From positions 186,001-250,000 of the forward strand of contig NZ_CP071795.1 in NCBI RefSeq assembly GCF_017498485.1: 64,000 nucleotides of DNA, given 5' to 3'. Shown here piece after piece: positions 47,515 to 55,735 of the stretch; within the stretch, counting starts at the first letter, position 1, and every line of letters begins with the position of its first letter. Both the position numbers and the translations under genes were made by a program. Under the pieces are notes generated by a model. It had not been told where the DNA came from. It saw only the letters and a list, made by a program, of their open reading frames with translations, and made no database searches. The DNA comes from Polaribacter batillariae (GTDB lineage Bacteria > Bacteroidota > Bacteroidia > Flavobacteriales > Flavobacteriaceae).

Positions 47515-48525
47515 AACCTGAGTTCGATTAATAAATTGTCAACTGATTAGACTTTACAGTCTGATATTTTATAGCAGGTTTTTTTGGTAAAAAGCTATAT
47601 GCAATAAGACCTGCGATTATGTTTGACAAGAAATTAGTAAAACTTCTATGTCTAGAATGTTCAATTTGACAAATATTTTTGAGTTCGTCATTTACGGTTT
47701 CAATAACAGAGCGTTTACGCAGTAAAATTTTATCACTCATTGTCATTAAAGAATTCTTCATATTGTTTTTAATATGAGTAATTAAATGCAATCCATCAGC
47801 AAAAAGTAACTGCATTAAATCTTTTCCAACATAACCTTTGTCCGCATATAACTTACCATAAATTTTATCTAAAAAAGACTTCTTTTTTAATGGCGTTCTA
47901 TCATCAACATTAGCTTGGGTTATGCAGAAGTTTAGGATTTCACCTTTATCATTTATAACGATATGCAATTTAAAGCCATGGAACCATCCTATAGTGGATT
48001 TTCCAGTGGTTGCAATGCCTTTAAATACTTTATTATTCTTAATTCGTTTGGGGCTGCAAACTCTAACAGGTGTAGAATCTACAAAAGAAATACCCGTAGA
48101 ATTACCTAAACAACATGTCTTTAAAAATAAAGTCATTGGCATGAGGTTTTGCTGCATGAGTTCTGTAAATCTATTGTATGAAACTGTAGCTGGGAAATCA
48201 TCTTGCATATGCTTTTGCAAGTAATACACGTAAAAGTGTTTAAAGGTCCTAAAACCACTAAGCTGAAACAAAATGGTAATGGTAATTACCTCGCTATTTG
48301 ACATAACACTGGGACGTTTTGATGGATTGCCTAAAAGGTGTTTACTGACTATTTGGTCATATTCTTTACAAAATTCATCAACAAGACAGAAAATTTCAGT
48401 AATTTTAGAGTAGATTATCATAGATAGATTTTTAGATTAATAAATTGAAATTCAATACTTTAATTTACTGAAAATCTATCTTTTTTACTAGAAAAAAATG
48501 CCTAAATTTTAATCGAACTCAGGTT
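47515..48525 (-). mobile_element. IS982-family insertion sequence
   Basis: Perfect 16-bp terminal inverted repeats (AACCTGAGTTCGATTA at 47515-47530 and its complement at 48510-48525) bracket one transposase gene. The total of about 1011 bp is normal for IS982. It interrupts a small host gene. No unambiguous direct repeat flanks it. Confidence 0.9.
47528..48421 (-). CDS. IS982-family transposase
   Basis: This 297-residue transposase starts [22 protein letters not shown]. Its DDE residues fit [15 protein letters not shown] (D), [12 protein letters not shown] (D) and [25 protein letters not shown] (E). The last motif and [12 protein letters not shown] at the end are typical of IS982. The frame is intact. 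Confidence 0.94.
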   Translation of the reverse strand: MIIYSKITEIFCLVDEFCKEYDQIVSKHLLGNPSKRPSVMSNSEVITITILFQLSGFRTFKHFYVYYLQKHMQDDFPATVSYNRFTELMQQNLMPMTLFLKTCCLGNSTGISFVDSTPVRVCSPKRIKNNKVFKGIATTGKSTIGWFHGFKLHIVINDKGEILNFCITQANVDDRTPLKKKSFLDKIYGKLYADKGYVGKDLMQLLFADGLHLITHIKNNMKNSLMTMSDKILLRKRSVIETVNDELKNICQIEHSRHRSFTNFLSNIIAGLIAYSFLPKKPAIKYQTVKSNQLTIY

Positions 48526-48567
48526 AAATAGTTCTTTTATTTCTTTGATAGTTTTTTTTGTATCCAT

Positions 48568-49240
48568 TTTTTTTAATTTTTTGAGGTTAATATTTTTTAT
48601 GCCAATATGTCAAAGAACGCAAAAACCATACCTACAACGTATCATTTTCATACCTCTAATATACAAAATAAAAACGACTTAACTTGCTGTTTAACAATAT
48701 TTTACACTTAAAATTCGTTTAATTTTATAACACTTTGTTTAATTTTTCCACTTCAATCTTAAACACTTTTTTTTTTTGGTTTTTTATTTTTTTAGGTCGT
48801 ATGAACAAAGTAGAAAAACAAGAGCTTTGCTCGTAGCTTTTTCACTTTGTGAAGAGTGCCACGAGAAAAAATTTGAAATTTAATGCGGGTCAAACATCAT
48901 ATTTTCGATTTTTGAAATTCCATAAAACAAGGAAAAAATTTTTCTTTTTTTCCGTAGGTTTTATTACATTTCTTTTCGAAAATATGATGTAATTTTGCGT
49001 TATTGTTTCTAATTTTTTACTACTCCGCAACCCTGCGGTAACGATTGTAGTGGCATCCTTTTCAAATCTCCTCAGATGATTTTAAAAGATATAACGAAAA
49101 GCGTGGTTCTCTCTATTAGAAAAAATAGAGAGAAACTGCCATAAAAAAACAAACGTTAAATAGAGCCATTTTAAGACCCTAAAAACAGTGTGTCCTTAGT
49201 AACACACACTGCCAAGTATCGATATCGGAAATTTTTTTGC
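48568..49240. other. Gene-free segment packed with hairpins
   Basis: No convincing gene. Structures in order: an arm pair ACATCATATTTTCGA (48894-48908) / TCGAAAATATGATGT (48976-48990) enclosing a second inner stem; CCGCA...TGCGG near 49026-49039; CTTTTCAAATC/GATTTTAAAAG near 49057-49090; TCTCTCTATT/AATAGAGAGA near 49110-49136; and CAGTGTGT/ACACACTG near 49184-49212. The phrase TAACGATTGTAGTGGCATCC at 49039-49058 with ATAACGAAAAGCG at 49091-49103 resembles a repeat type I know from flavobacterial intergenic DNA. Confidence 0.6.
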
Positions 49241-49686
49241 TTTAATCACTCATTATCAGACATTTAACCATATATGTTAAATTCTTGTTAAAGAAAACTT
49301 TAACTTGCTGTAAACCAGCACGTTATATATTTTACTGAAAATCAGTTATTTATAAAATAATTAAAAAAGTTTTGGTATATTGAAATATACTATTTATTAT
49401 CACAACTCAAAGGAGAAAAAGAAGTTCATTGATTTATGGGAATTTTTAAAAAGAAGGGTTTTTTAAACCTTATTTTTTATACACGCTTTGTACTATAATG
49501 TTCCGCGTTATGTAACTTTGCTTTGGTAAAAGCGAAGTTTAAAACTACTACATTTTCTTGTTTTTTTATTCTAAAATGTTTCTCTACAATGTTAATGGAA
49601 CACTCTTTTTGCTGAACGACGATAGGAGTGAAGTGGAATGTGTGTGGAATGGTGTATTATAATGAGGTCTTAATTATTTAACTACA
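49241..49686. other. AT-rich spacer, no gene seen
   Basis: About 450 bp without a supported reading frame. It contains a hairpin around 49517-49542 (AACTTTGCTT / AAGCGAAGTT) and repeat-like words such as TTCCGCGTTATGTAACTTTGC that I associate with flavobacterial spacers. Confidence 0.5.
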
Positions 49687-49890
49687 TGTTTTTTTTGTTA
49701 AATCACGCATACCGACAAAATTTGTCGGTGTGCGTGATTATATTTGTAAGAATTTAATCTATAGAATTCCTCGACGCTCTGCGTCGGGGTAAAAGTGGAA
49801 AGTTTGAAAACCTCTAGGAATTTTGAAAGTATATTTTAAAAGTAATCACATTATCTAATTATAAAAATAAAGCCTACGATTTATAATTTA
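49687..49890 (+). repeat. Leader-like repeat block A with long palindrome
   Basis: The block begins with a T run and GTTAAAT. It then has a palindrome with 19-base arms (49701-49719 and 49721-49739, one G-T position) around ACCGACAAA.A.TTTGTCGGT. It continues TATATTTGTAAGAATTTA, ...AAACCTCTAGGAATTTTGAAA.TATATTT..., and ends GATTTATA. Block B at 50090-50250 repeats this order in diverged form. A small CTCGACGC/GCGTCGGG hairpin at 49770-49788 is present only here. Confidence 0.7.
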
Positions 49891-50089
49891 CTAAATCAGT
49901 TTTTTGTTTTGCATATAAGAAAATACAAATTTTTAAACAGATTTCTTGTTTTTCTTTAGGTTAAAACATCCATGAAATTAATCGTTAACGGCTTGTTTAA
50001 TCTGTTTTTCATGAGATGGCTAGTTTTAAAGAGGTTTAACCCGCATTAAAAACAAAAGTTGGTAGATATAAATTGTGAATTATATAACA

Positions 50090-50250
50090 TTTATTTTTTT
50101 TTGTTAAATAAAGCACAAGGACAAAATTTGTCCTTGTGAGCAATTATATTTGTAAGAATTTAAATTAAAAAAACCTCTAGGAATTTTGAAAATATATTTA
50201 AATAGTATTCACACAATCTAAATATAAAAATATAGCTTATGATTTATAAA
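50090..50250 (+). repeat. Leader-like repeat block B, upstream of the NVEALA-type gene
   Basis: The block repeats A in order: T run, GTTAAAT, a palindrome with 12-base arms (50114-50125 and 50127-50138) around AAGGACAAA.A.TTTGTCCTT, TATATTTGTAAGAATTTA, AAACCTCTAGGAATTTTGAAAATATATTT, and GATTTATA. It lies about 190 bp before the NVEALA-type gene. The palindrome bases that differ from A have changed on both arms. Confidence 0.7.
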
Positions 50251-50435
50251 CCTTAATTCAAACACCCAGAGGAAGACTTTGATACTGTGTTATCTTTTCA
50301 CAGTTTTATTATTCTTATAATTACTTAACAGTTTAAGTAATTGCCATGTTCCAAAAGTAGTATGCCTCTTAAGACTTTGCAAAAATAATAATTTGAAAGG
50401 ATTAAAATCCTTGTAATATTTTAAAATTTATAAAA

Positions 50436-50687
50436 ATGAAAAAATTAATTGGAATATTAGGAGTTGCCGCTATTGCAATGGCTATGTTTTTTAGTGCAAA
50501 TACTAACAATGTTGATAATTCAGATTTAGCGAGTTTATTTGCTGTTAATACAGCAAATGCCGAAGTTACAGTTAGTTCTGACCAGTGTTCCTATATTGGT
50601 CATCACGGGTTTTCATGTACAGATGGACCTTTTACATTTACTGGATGTATTTCTGACCCTACATTAGGATGTTCTGGAACTTACTAA
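50436..50687 (+). CDS. NVEALA-type small secreted peptide precursor
   Basis: This 83-residue protein starts MKKLIGILGVAAIAMAMFFS, then SDLASLFAVNTANAE. This matches the Bacteroidota NVEALA pattern (hydrophobic leader, SDLAL..NVEALA) with NTANA in place of NVEALA. The ~40-residue mature part has four cysteines (DQC, FSC, TGC, LGC), so two disulfides are possible. It is followed by a stem-loop and by genes for a beta-propeller lipoprotein and a thioredoxin-like lipoprotein, partners I associate with NVEALA peptides. The peptide may be exported and processed. Its role is unknown. Confidence 0.78.
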   Translation: MKKLIGILGVAAIAMAMFFSANTNNVDNSDLASLFAVNTANAEVTVSSDQCSYIGHHGFSCTDGPFTFTGCISDPTLGCSGTY

Positions 50688-50704
50688 AAGATTAAGAATA
50701 TAAG

Positions 50705-50734
50705 AATAAAGGTATTCTTACGAATACCTTTATT
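50705..50734 (+). terminator. Stem-loop after the NVEALA-type gene
   Basis: AATAAAGGTATTC and GAATACCTTTATT form a perfect 13-bp stem with a TTAC loop and a short T-rich tail. It may partly end transcription or protect the abundant peptide mRNA from decay. Confidence 0.75.
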
Positions 50735-50841
50735 TAAAAATATATATGAAATTAAAATACTAAAATAAATTAATGACATACCTTTAAATCATTATCGCTG
50801 CCTAAGGTCATGTTTTTCATACTCAAATAAAATATAAATTT

Positions 50842-51977
50842 ATGTTAAAAATTTTTTTTACAATGTATTTCGAAATATAGTTGTTGTTTTTCTTTTTATC
50901 ATATTGATATCTTGTAACAAAGAAAGAGATTTCTTTTTGGCAAAAGATGTTCATGTTTTTTCCGATTTTCCTGTAGTAGATACAGTCACATTCAATAATT
51001 TGTTTGAGCATCAATATGGAGGTGTTGACAATTTAATTTTAAAAGATTCTCTTTTGATTACATTCAACAATCACGGAAGAAGTCGAAAGGGATACCAATT
51101 CACTTCATATAACTTATTAACTTTTGAGAATTTTTCATTTTTCCCTTTTGGAAAGGGACCTTGTGAAGTTTTAGGAGCCCAGACAACGGGAATTCTTGGC
51201 AATCAATTTTGGATGTATGATATTACAACGAAAAAATTTCTTTTTTTGAAATTGAAAGATATCATACCTGGAGAATCTGGGTATAAAGAAAATTGTGTAA
51301 GTCTTTCCATAAAAAAGGACAAATCCAAAAAATTCGAACTTGGAAAAGGGTTTCTTATTAATGATACTACATATGTCTGTACAGTAATTGGTTCTATGCT
51401 AAAAAATAAATTAGCCAAGATAACATTGCCTAACTGTGAAATTACTAAAGAATATGGAAACTTTAATCAAGACAATGATAACAAGATGTTTTCTTTGAAT
51501 AGAAAGGCACATATAGAACGTAGCTTTTTCTTTGCTAAACCTGATAATAACAATGTTGTGGCATTAGCATATTTTTTAACGGATAAATTTGAGATTTTTA
51601 ATTTAGAAAACAATGAGAGTAGTGTGTTTTGGGGCCCCCATAAAATTAAAAATGAATTTGATGTTAATAAACAAACACCTAATCCTTATCCGCAAATTAA
51701 TGATAAAACTCAAGTTACTTATGTTGGAGGATATGCAACCAAAAAACATGTTTATCTAATTTATTCAGGAAATTACTTTAGAAAAAACCTTACTCCTAAT
51801 GGATTAAATCTAGCTTCAAAAAGTATTTATGTATTTGATTGGACGGGTAAGGTCATAAAGAAAATAGTTTGGAAAGAAGACGTTTCAATAAGAGCAATAG
51901 CAATTTCAGAAAATGAAGACACTTTATATGCATTTGATGAAAATAGCAATTATGTTGTTACTTCTAAATTAAAATAA
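50842..51977 (+). CDS. BF3164-like six-bladed beta-propeller lipoprotein, start possibly frameshifted
   Basis: The body (from about 50904) encodes a lipoprotein with FLFIILISCNKERD as lipobox region, followed by ~340 residues with propeller-like repeats (DNLILKDSLLITFN, FFPFGKGPCEVLG, FWMYDITTKKF, SIYVFDWTGKVIKKI, TLYAFDENSNYVV). The signal peptide frame is open upstream (KNFFYNVFRNIVVVF) but has no ATG. An ATG at 50842 lies one base out of frame, so one A missing from the A5/T8 run at 50847-50859 would explain it. A TTG start at 50904 would lose the signal peptide. It lies between the NVEALA-type gene and the thioredoxin-like gene. Confidence 0.72.
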
Positions 51978-51978
51978 T

Positions 51979-52561
51979 ATGGATTTTAAAATTGCTACTA
52001 GAAGATTTAATACCGTAATAGTATTTTTAGTTATTTGTTTTATGTCTTGTGATAAGAGTACCTCTAAAAGAATAAAAGTGAAATATGAAAAAGATAGTCT
52101 TGTTAAGGAAAAACTAATTCTCCCTCAGAGAATGATAATGTATAGGCCATTTGCTGATTCAAATAGTATTGATAGTTCCTTAATTGCAAATTCTTCTTTA
52201 AAAATATATTCATTAATAGATGGTTCATGTGTGGAATGTGTCGGTTCTATCAAAAAGTGGATTAATTTTACTAAAACGATAAATGTTTCAGTTGTTTTAA
52301 ATAGTAGGAAGTGATGATGACCAATTTAGTCTATTTAAATTCGTTTGTGAGGAAGGAGAATTTGCAGAATTTAAGTACCCTTTCTTTCTTGATGTAATGA
52401 ATGAGTTTTATAGTCTAAATAGAGAATTGTTTATTACTAAAGGAATTAAAACTGTATTAACGGATGCTAATAATAAAATACTCTTATTTGGTAATCCCAC
52501 GCAAAGCAATACAATCCGAAAAGCTTATTTGGAGAAAATTACATCACTTAAATCTGATTAA
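51979..52561 (+). pseudogene. Thioredoxin-like lipoprotein gene with an apparent +1 frameshift
   Basis: The first 111 codons give a lipoprotein signal (VFLVICFMSC) and a thioredoxin-like start with CVEC in DGSCVECVGSIKKW, then stop at 52312. From about 52301 another frame continues without a break to 52561 with IVGSDDDQFSLFKFVCEEGEF, YPFFLDVMNEFYSLN and DANNKILLFGNP, exactly the second half of an AhpC/TlpA-like fold. The shift falls in GTTTTAAATAG at 52294-52304. The gene would encode about 194 residues. The open frame starts 1 bp after the propeller gene. Confidence 0.78.
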
Positions 52562-52564
52562 ATT

Positions 52565-53248
52565 ATGAAAATATCTCTATTATATCTTTTATTGTTATGT
52601 TTTACATTTGTTCAAGGTCAAGTCTCTATTAATAATACCAAAATGAATAATAACACTACTGCAGAAATACCTGTTCAATTAAAAAATACAACTGAGATAA
52701 AAAACTTTATTGATACGAGAGATAATAAATCTTATAAATATGGGAAAATAGGAAATCAAATATGGATGTTAGAAAACCTAAGTTTTAATTATTCAGGTAG
52801 TCTAATTTATAATGATTCCATTAAAAACAGCAAAAAATATGGAAGACTTTACACTTTTGAAATGGCGAACAATTGTTGCCCTGTAGGGTGGCGTTTGCCG
52901 AGTATAAAAGAATGGAATGAATTAATTGAATTTTCAGGTGGATCTAACATTGCTGCTAAAGTTTTAAAGTCTACTAAATTATGGCATAAATCCGAAAATA
53001 CGGGGTTGAATATTCTCAGGTTTTCCGTATATCCAGGAGGGCTTTTTACCGGTAAAAACCTTTCAAAAATTGGAGGTGTAGACAAGAAATATAAAAGTTT
53101 AGGATATGCTGGGTATTTTTGGGCTAATGATGTTTCATTATCTACTAACTTTAGTAAGTCTGTTACCTTTTTTTATAATCAGAATTTTATTTACCAATCT
53201 GGCAGTGATAGAGATTCCTATTTATCGGTACGCTGTATAAAACAATAG
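52565..53248 (+). CDS. FISUMP-domain secreted protein
   Basis: This 227-residue protein has a signal peptide (LLLLCFTFVQGQ) and a Fibrobacter-succinogenes-major-paralogous (FISUMP) domain. It shows DNKSYKYGKIGNQIWMLENL, YGRLYTFEMANNCCPVGWRLPSIKEWNEL, GYFWANDVS and the closing YLSVRCIKQ. The domain is found in many Bacteroidota surface proteins of unknown role. It starts 3 bp after the thioredoxin-like gene and so belongs to the same operon. Host-cell or surface-binding roles are only guesses. Confidence 0.88.
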   Translation: MKISLLYLLLLCFTFVQGQVSINNTKMNNNTTAEIPVQLKNTTEIKNFIDTRDNKSYKYGKIGNQIWMLENLSFNYSGSLIYNDSIKNSKKYGRLYTFEMANNCCPVGWRLPSIKEWNELIEFSGGSNIAAKVLKSTKLWHKSENTGLNILRFSVYPGGLFTGKNLSKIGGVDKKYKSLGYAGYFWANDVSLSTNFSKSVTFFYNQNFIYQSGSDRDSYLSVRCIKQ

Positions 53249-53934
53249 CTGTCTCTGAAAATGATATGGAGTTGGTGATAGAGATGAAAATGAAGTTGCT
53301 GCAGAAGGTTATGTGCATTTGAGAACAAGTTTAGAACTTTAAAAAAAGATATAATGAAGTCTTAGAGAGTTCAAAAGCTTAATTTCTATTTGACATAATG
53401 TTAGAAGTGCTAAACAAAAGAAGCTTAATCGGAGCTATACATAAAACAAGTGTATAGAAATTTTAAAGTGTGGATTTTAAGCAAGGGAAAATTTTATACT
53501 CTTGTGACAACCTAACGAAAAGCTCGTGAAAAAAATATAACGAGAATATCCTCGCCAACGTAAAGTTTAAAACGAATCTAAAAGGATAGCTTTTTTTTGG
53601 CGTTGGCAAGTGATGGATAATTGTGTTTTAAAAAATTAATGCGATAGCATAATTATTTTAAAAAAGCAATCGAGCGCATTGGCGTGCGGCAATTTTACAT
53701 AACGGCTAATTATAGCTACAAAAAGCAGAATGTTTCTTATTTAGTACTAAACCCAAGAGCCGAGTGTTTAATGACCCAAGTACTTCAGTTTATTGTGTGT
53801 ACAAGACTTCCTGGGATATTTTACATAATATTACATTATAGCTATCAATTATCGAAATCCCTATATAATACTAAAATGAGATGTTTGTACTATAATTTAT
53901 ATTATGTTAAATAGATTATTTTAAAACCATAACT
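53249..53934. other. Spacer with a possible coding remnant and repeat-like hairpins
   Basis: A short frame at about 53267-53341 (YGVGDRDENEVAAEGYVHL, then RTSLEL and stop) looks like the tail of a lost gene, but has no start. Further on, GCCAACG (53553-53559) pairs with CGTTGGC (53603-53609), followed by AT-rich words and CATAACGGCTAATTATAGC at 53697-53715. These resemble cassette-boundary repeats of flavobacteria. I support no complete gene here. Confidence 0.45.
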
Positions 53935-54747
53935 CTACATCTTTTGAGTATAATAATTATAATCTTTTAAAACTGTATTTATAAATTCAGTATCGCTTTT
54001 GTGTAGAGAAACAATTCCTGTAACTTCTTGTATTTTAGATCGCAATTTTATTTGCGTTTTAAAATCGTTAAATTTCTTGGCATTCTTAAACGTTTCTTTG
54101 ATAATACGAACATCGTTGTCCGATAATTTAATCACATTTGGGTATGTTGGCACATATTCATTTTCTAAGTTCACTAAAATGGTATCAGAAAATTTTGCTT
54201 CATCTTTTAAATAAATTACAACTGTATTTGCAATCATATCTCCAAAACGCTGATTTTTCTTCGTAAAGAGAATTAATAATAAACCCACCATTTTTCCGAA
54301 TATAAACAACAAAACTACAATAAGATCTTCATTGGGCATTCCTACAGAAAAAATATAAATAGCAAGTAAAATAAACAAATTAAAATCTACAATTCTAAGA
54401 AACCAACGCATTATATAATCAGAAATACTAGGTTTAAATCCGTCTTCGTTAATTACTTTAATCTTCAACAATTTTTTACCAATGGTTTGTCCGTCTAATA
54501 AAATTTCGGTGTATAAAGAATAAAATGTAACCGGAATTAAAACCAACACGCTAATGGCTTGCACTGTCCAATTATCACCATTAAACATTTTTTCGAGCGC
54601 GGCAAAGTTAAATACCCTATATACAATGTACAAATAAGCAAACTTTATAACATTGTCTGCACCAAAAGCTAACAAGCGCTGCCCAACACTGGCCATCGTA
54701 AATTTTATGTTTACATTTTGTGCCGTTTTTATTTGGAGTGTTTTCAT
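53935..54747 (-). CDS. RDD-family membrane protein
   Basis: This 270-residue protein starts at the ATG at 54747 (MKTLQIKTAQNVNIKFTMASVGQRLLAFGAD), since the longer frame overlaps the divergent gene's promoter. The RDD domain (about 15-160) has the R..A..D pattern in GQRLLAFGADNVI, then TIGKKLLKIKVI. A soluble C-terminal region of about 80 residues ends in a helix-rich tail. It diverges from the SpoIIM-type gene with only 22 bp between the start codons. Such RDD genes accompany MoxR/DUF58 clusters in Bacteroidota. Confidence 0.88.
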   Translation of the reverse strand: MKTLQIKTAQNVNIKFTMASVGQRLLAFGADNVIKFAYLYIVYRVFNFAALEKMFNGDNWTVQAISVLVLIPVTFYSLYTEILLDGQTIGKKLLKIKVINEDGFKPSISDYIMRWFLRIVDFNLFILLAIYIFSVGMPNEDLIVVLLFIFGKMVGLLLILFTKKNQRFGDMIANTVVIYLKDEAKFSDTILVNLENEYVPTYPNVIKLSDNDVRIIKETFKNAKKFNDFKTQIKLRSKIQEVTGIVSLHKSDTEFINTVLKDYNYYTQKM

Positions 54748-54769
54748 GCAATGGTTAAATTCGCTCTTA

Positions 54770-55735
54770 ATGAGAGAGGTCGCTTTTATAAAGCAAAATA
54801 AAGAAAAATGGCTCGAATTTGAACAAGTAATTTCAAATAAAAAGAAAAAAAGTCCAGACGACATAGCCAACCTGCATATAAAAATCATGAACGATTTGGT
54901 ATATGCACAAACTTATTATCCAAAAAGTAAGGTTACCTCTTACCTTAACAAATTGGCTAAGAGTAGTTTCGATAAAGTATATCATTCGAAAAGAAGAGAT
55001 CGAAACGTGTTTTTGTATTTCTTTTTTGATAAAGTACCACTACTCGCCTATCAATATAGAAAATACATTTATTTGTCTTTTGCCTTCTTTTTTATTTGTT
55101 TTTTTATTGGATTGCTTTCAACTTTTAATGACGAAAGTTTTGCAAGACAAATTTTAGGAAACGAATATGTAGATCAAACCATAGAAAATATAGAAAATGG
55201 CGATGCGATGGCGGTTTATAAAGGTGGTACCAATTGGGGCACATTTATTGGAATCTACAATCACAACCAACGAATAGGATTGAATATGTTTTTATCGGGC
55301 TTGTTTTTAGGGCTAGGAACTGGATATTATATTGTGGTAAATGCAATTATGGTAGCTGTTTTTCAAGCTTTTTTCTATCAATACAATAGTTTGTTTGATA
55401 GTTTAAAAGGAATTTGGATACATGGCACTTACGAAATATTTGGCATTATTATAGAAGCCGCTACAGGTTATATCATTGGTGCAAGCATCTTATTTCCAGG
55501 CACTTTAAAAAGATTTGACTCCTTTAAAAAAGGAGTTAGAGATGCCTTTTATATTTTTATAAGTACAATTCCGTTTACATTAGCAGCAGCATTTCTAGAA
55601 GGTTATGTTACGAGATATTCTAATACAATGCCTACAATTTTATGTTTTGCAATTATTTTCTTTAGCTTAGGAACCATTGGTTATTATTATTTAATACTGC
55701 CTTTTAAAGTGGCAAGAAAATACCAATTGCGCTAA
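54770..55735 (+). CDS. Stage II sporulation protein M-like (SpoIIM/DUF95) membrane protein
   Basis: The ATG at 54770 (MREVAFIKQNKEKWLEFEQ) gives 321 residues with a cytoplasmic N-terminal helical region (about 1-100) and about five or six membrane helices. LNMFLSGLFLGLGTGYYIVVNAIMVA and IWIHGTYEIFGIIIEAATGY are hallmark stretches of the family. No sporulation genes are expected in this group; here the protein belongs to the MoxR/DUF58 cluster. Its stop overlaps the next start by 1 bp. Confidence 0.9.
   Translation: MREVAFIKQNKEKWLEFEQVISNKKKKSPDDIANLHIKIMNDLVYAQTYYPKSKVTSYLNKLAKSSFDKVYHSKRRDRNVFLYFFFDKVPLLAYQYRKYIYLSFAFFFICFFIGLLSTFNDESFARQILGNEYVDQTIENIENGDAMAVYKGGTNWGTFIGIYNHNQRIGLNMFLSGLFLGLGTGYYIVVNAIMVAVFQAFFYQYNSLFDSLKGIWIHGTYEIFGIIIEAATGYIIGASILFPGTLKRFDSFKKGVRDAFYIFISTIPFTLAAAFLEGYVTRYSNTMPTILCFAIIFFSLGTIGYYYLILPFKVARKYQLR

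Larger units (their letters stand above)
47290..48567 (-). pseudogene. Small gene (about 89 codons) split by IS982
   Basis: The 5' part starts at the ATG at 48567 (MDTKKTIKEIKELF) and runs into the IS982 end at 48525. The 3' part continues on the other side from 47514 with IKGLKQKKTYYRNQSINVQA, through YFKSKWTNDTIESI, to a stop at 47290-47292. Together they encode a basic, Lys/Asn-rich protein of unknown family. The join cannot be fixed exactly because no clear target duplication is seen. The fragment at 45597-45875 shows a similar KW..NDT pattern. Confidence 0.65.

Noticed and set aside
48568..50435. A CRISPR array or phage attachment site in the long gene-free region
   Set aside because: No regular direct repeats with spacers, no cas genes, no integrase and no tRNA are present.
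53684..53914. 76-residue plus-strand frame in the spacer before the RDD gene
   Set aside because: The composition is not protein-like, it lies in repeat-like DNA and has no ribosome site or family.
54653..54769. Longer N-terminus for the SpoIIM-like protein (from 54653)
   Set aside because: It would overlap the divergent RDD gene; the ATG at 54770 gives the family-like start MREVAFIKQNKEKW.
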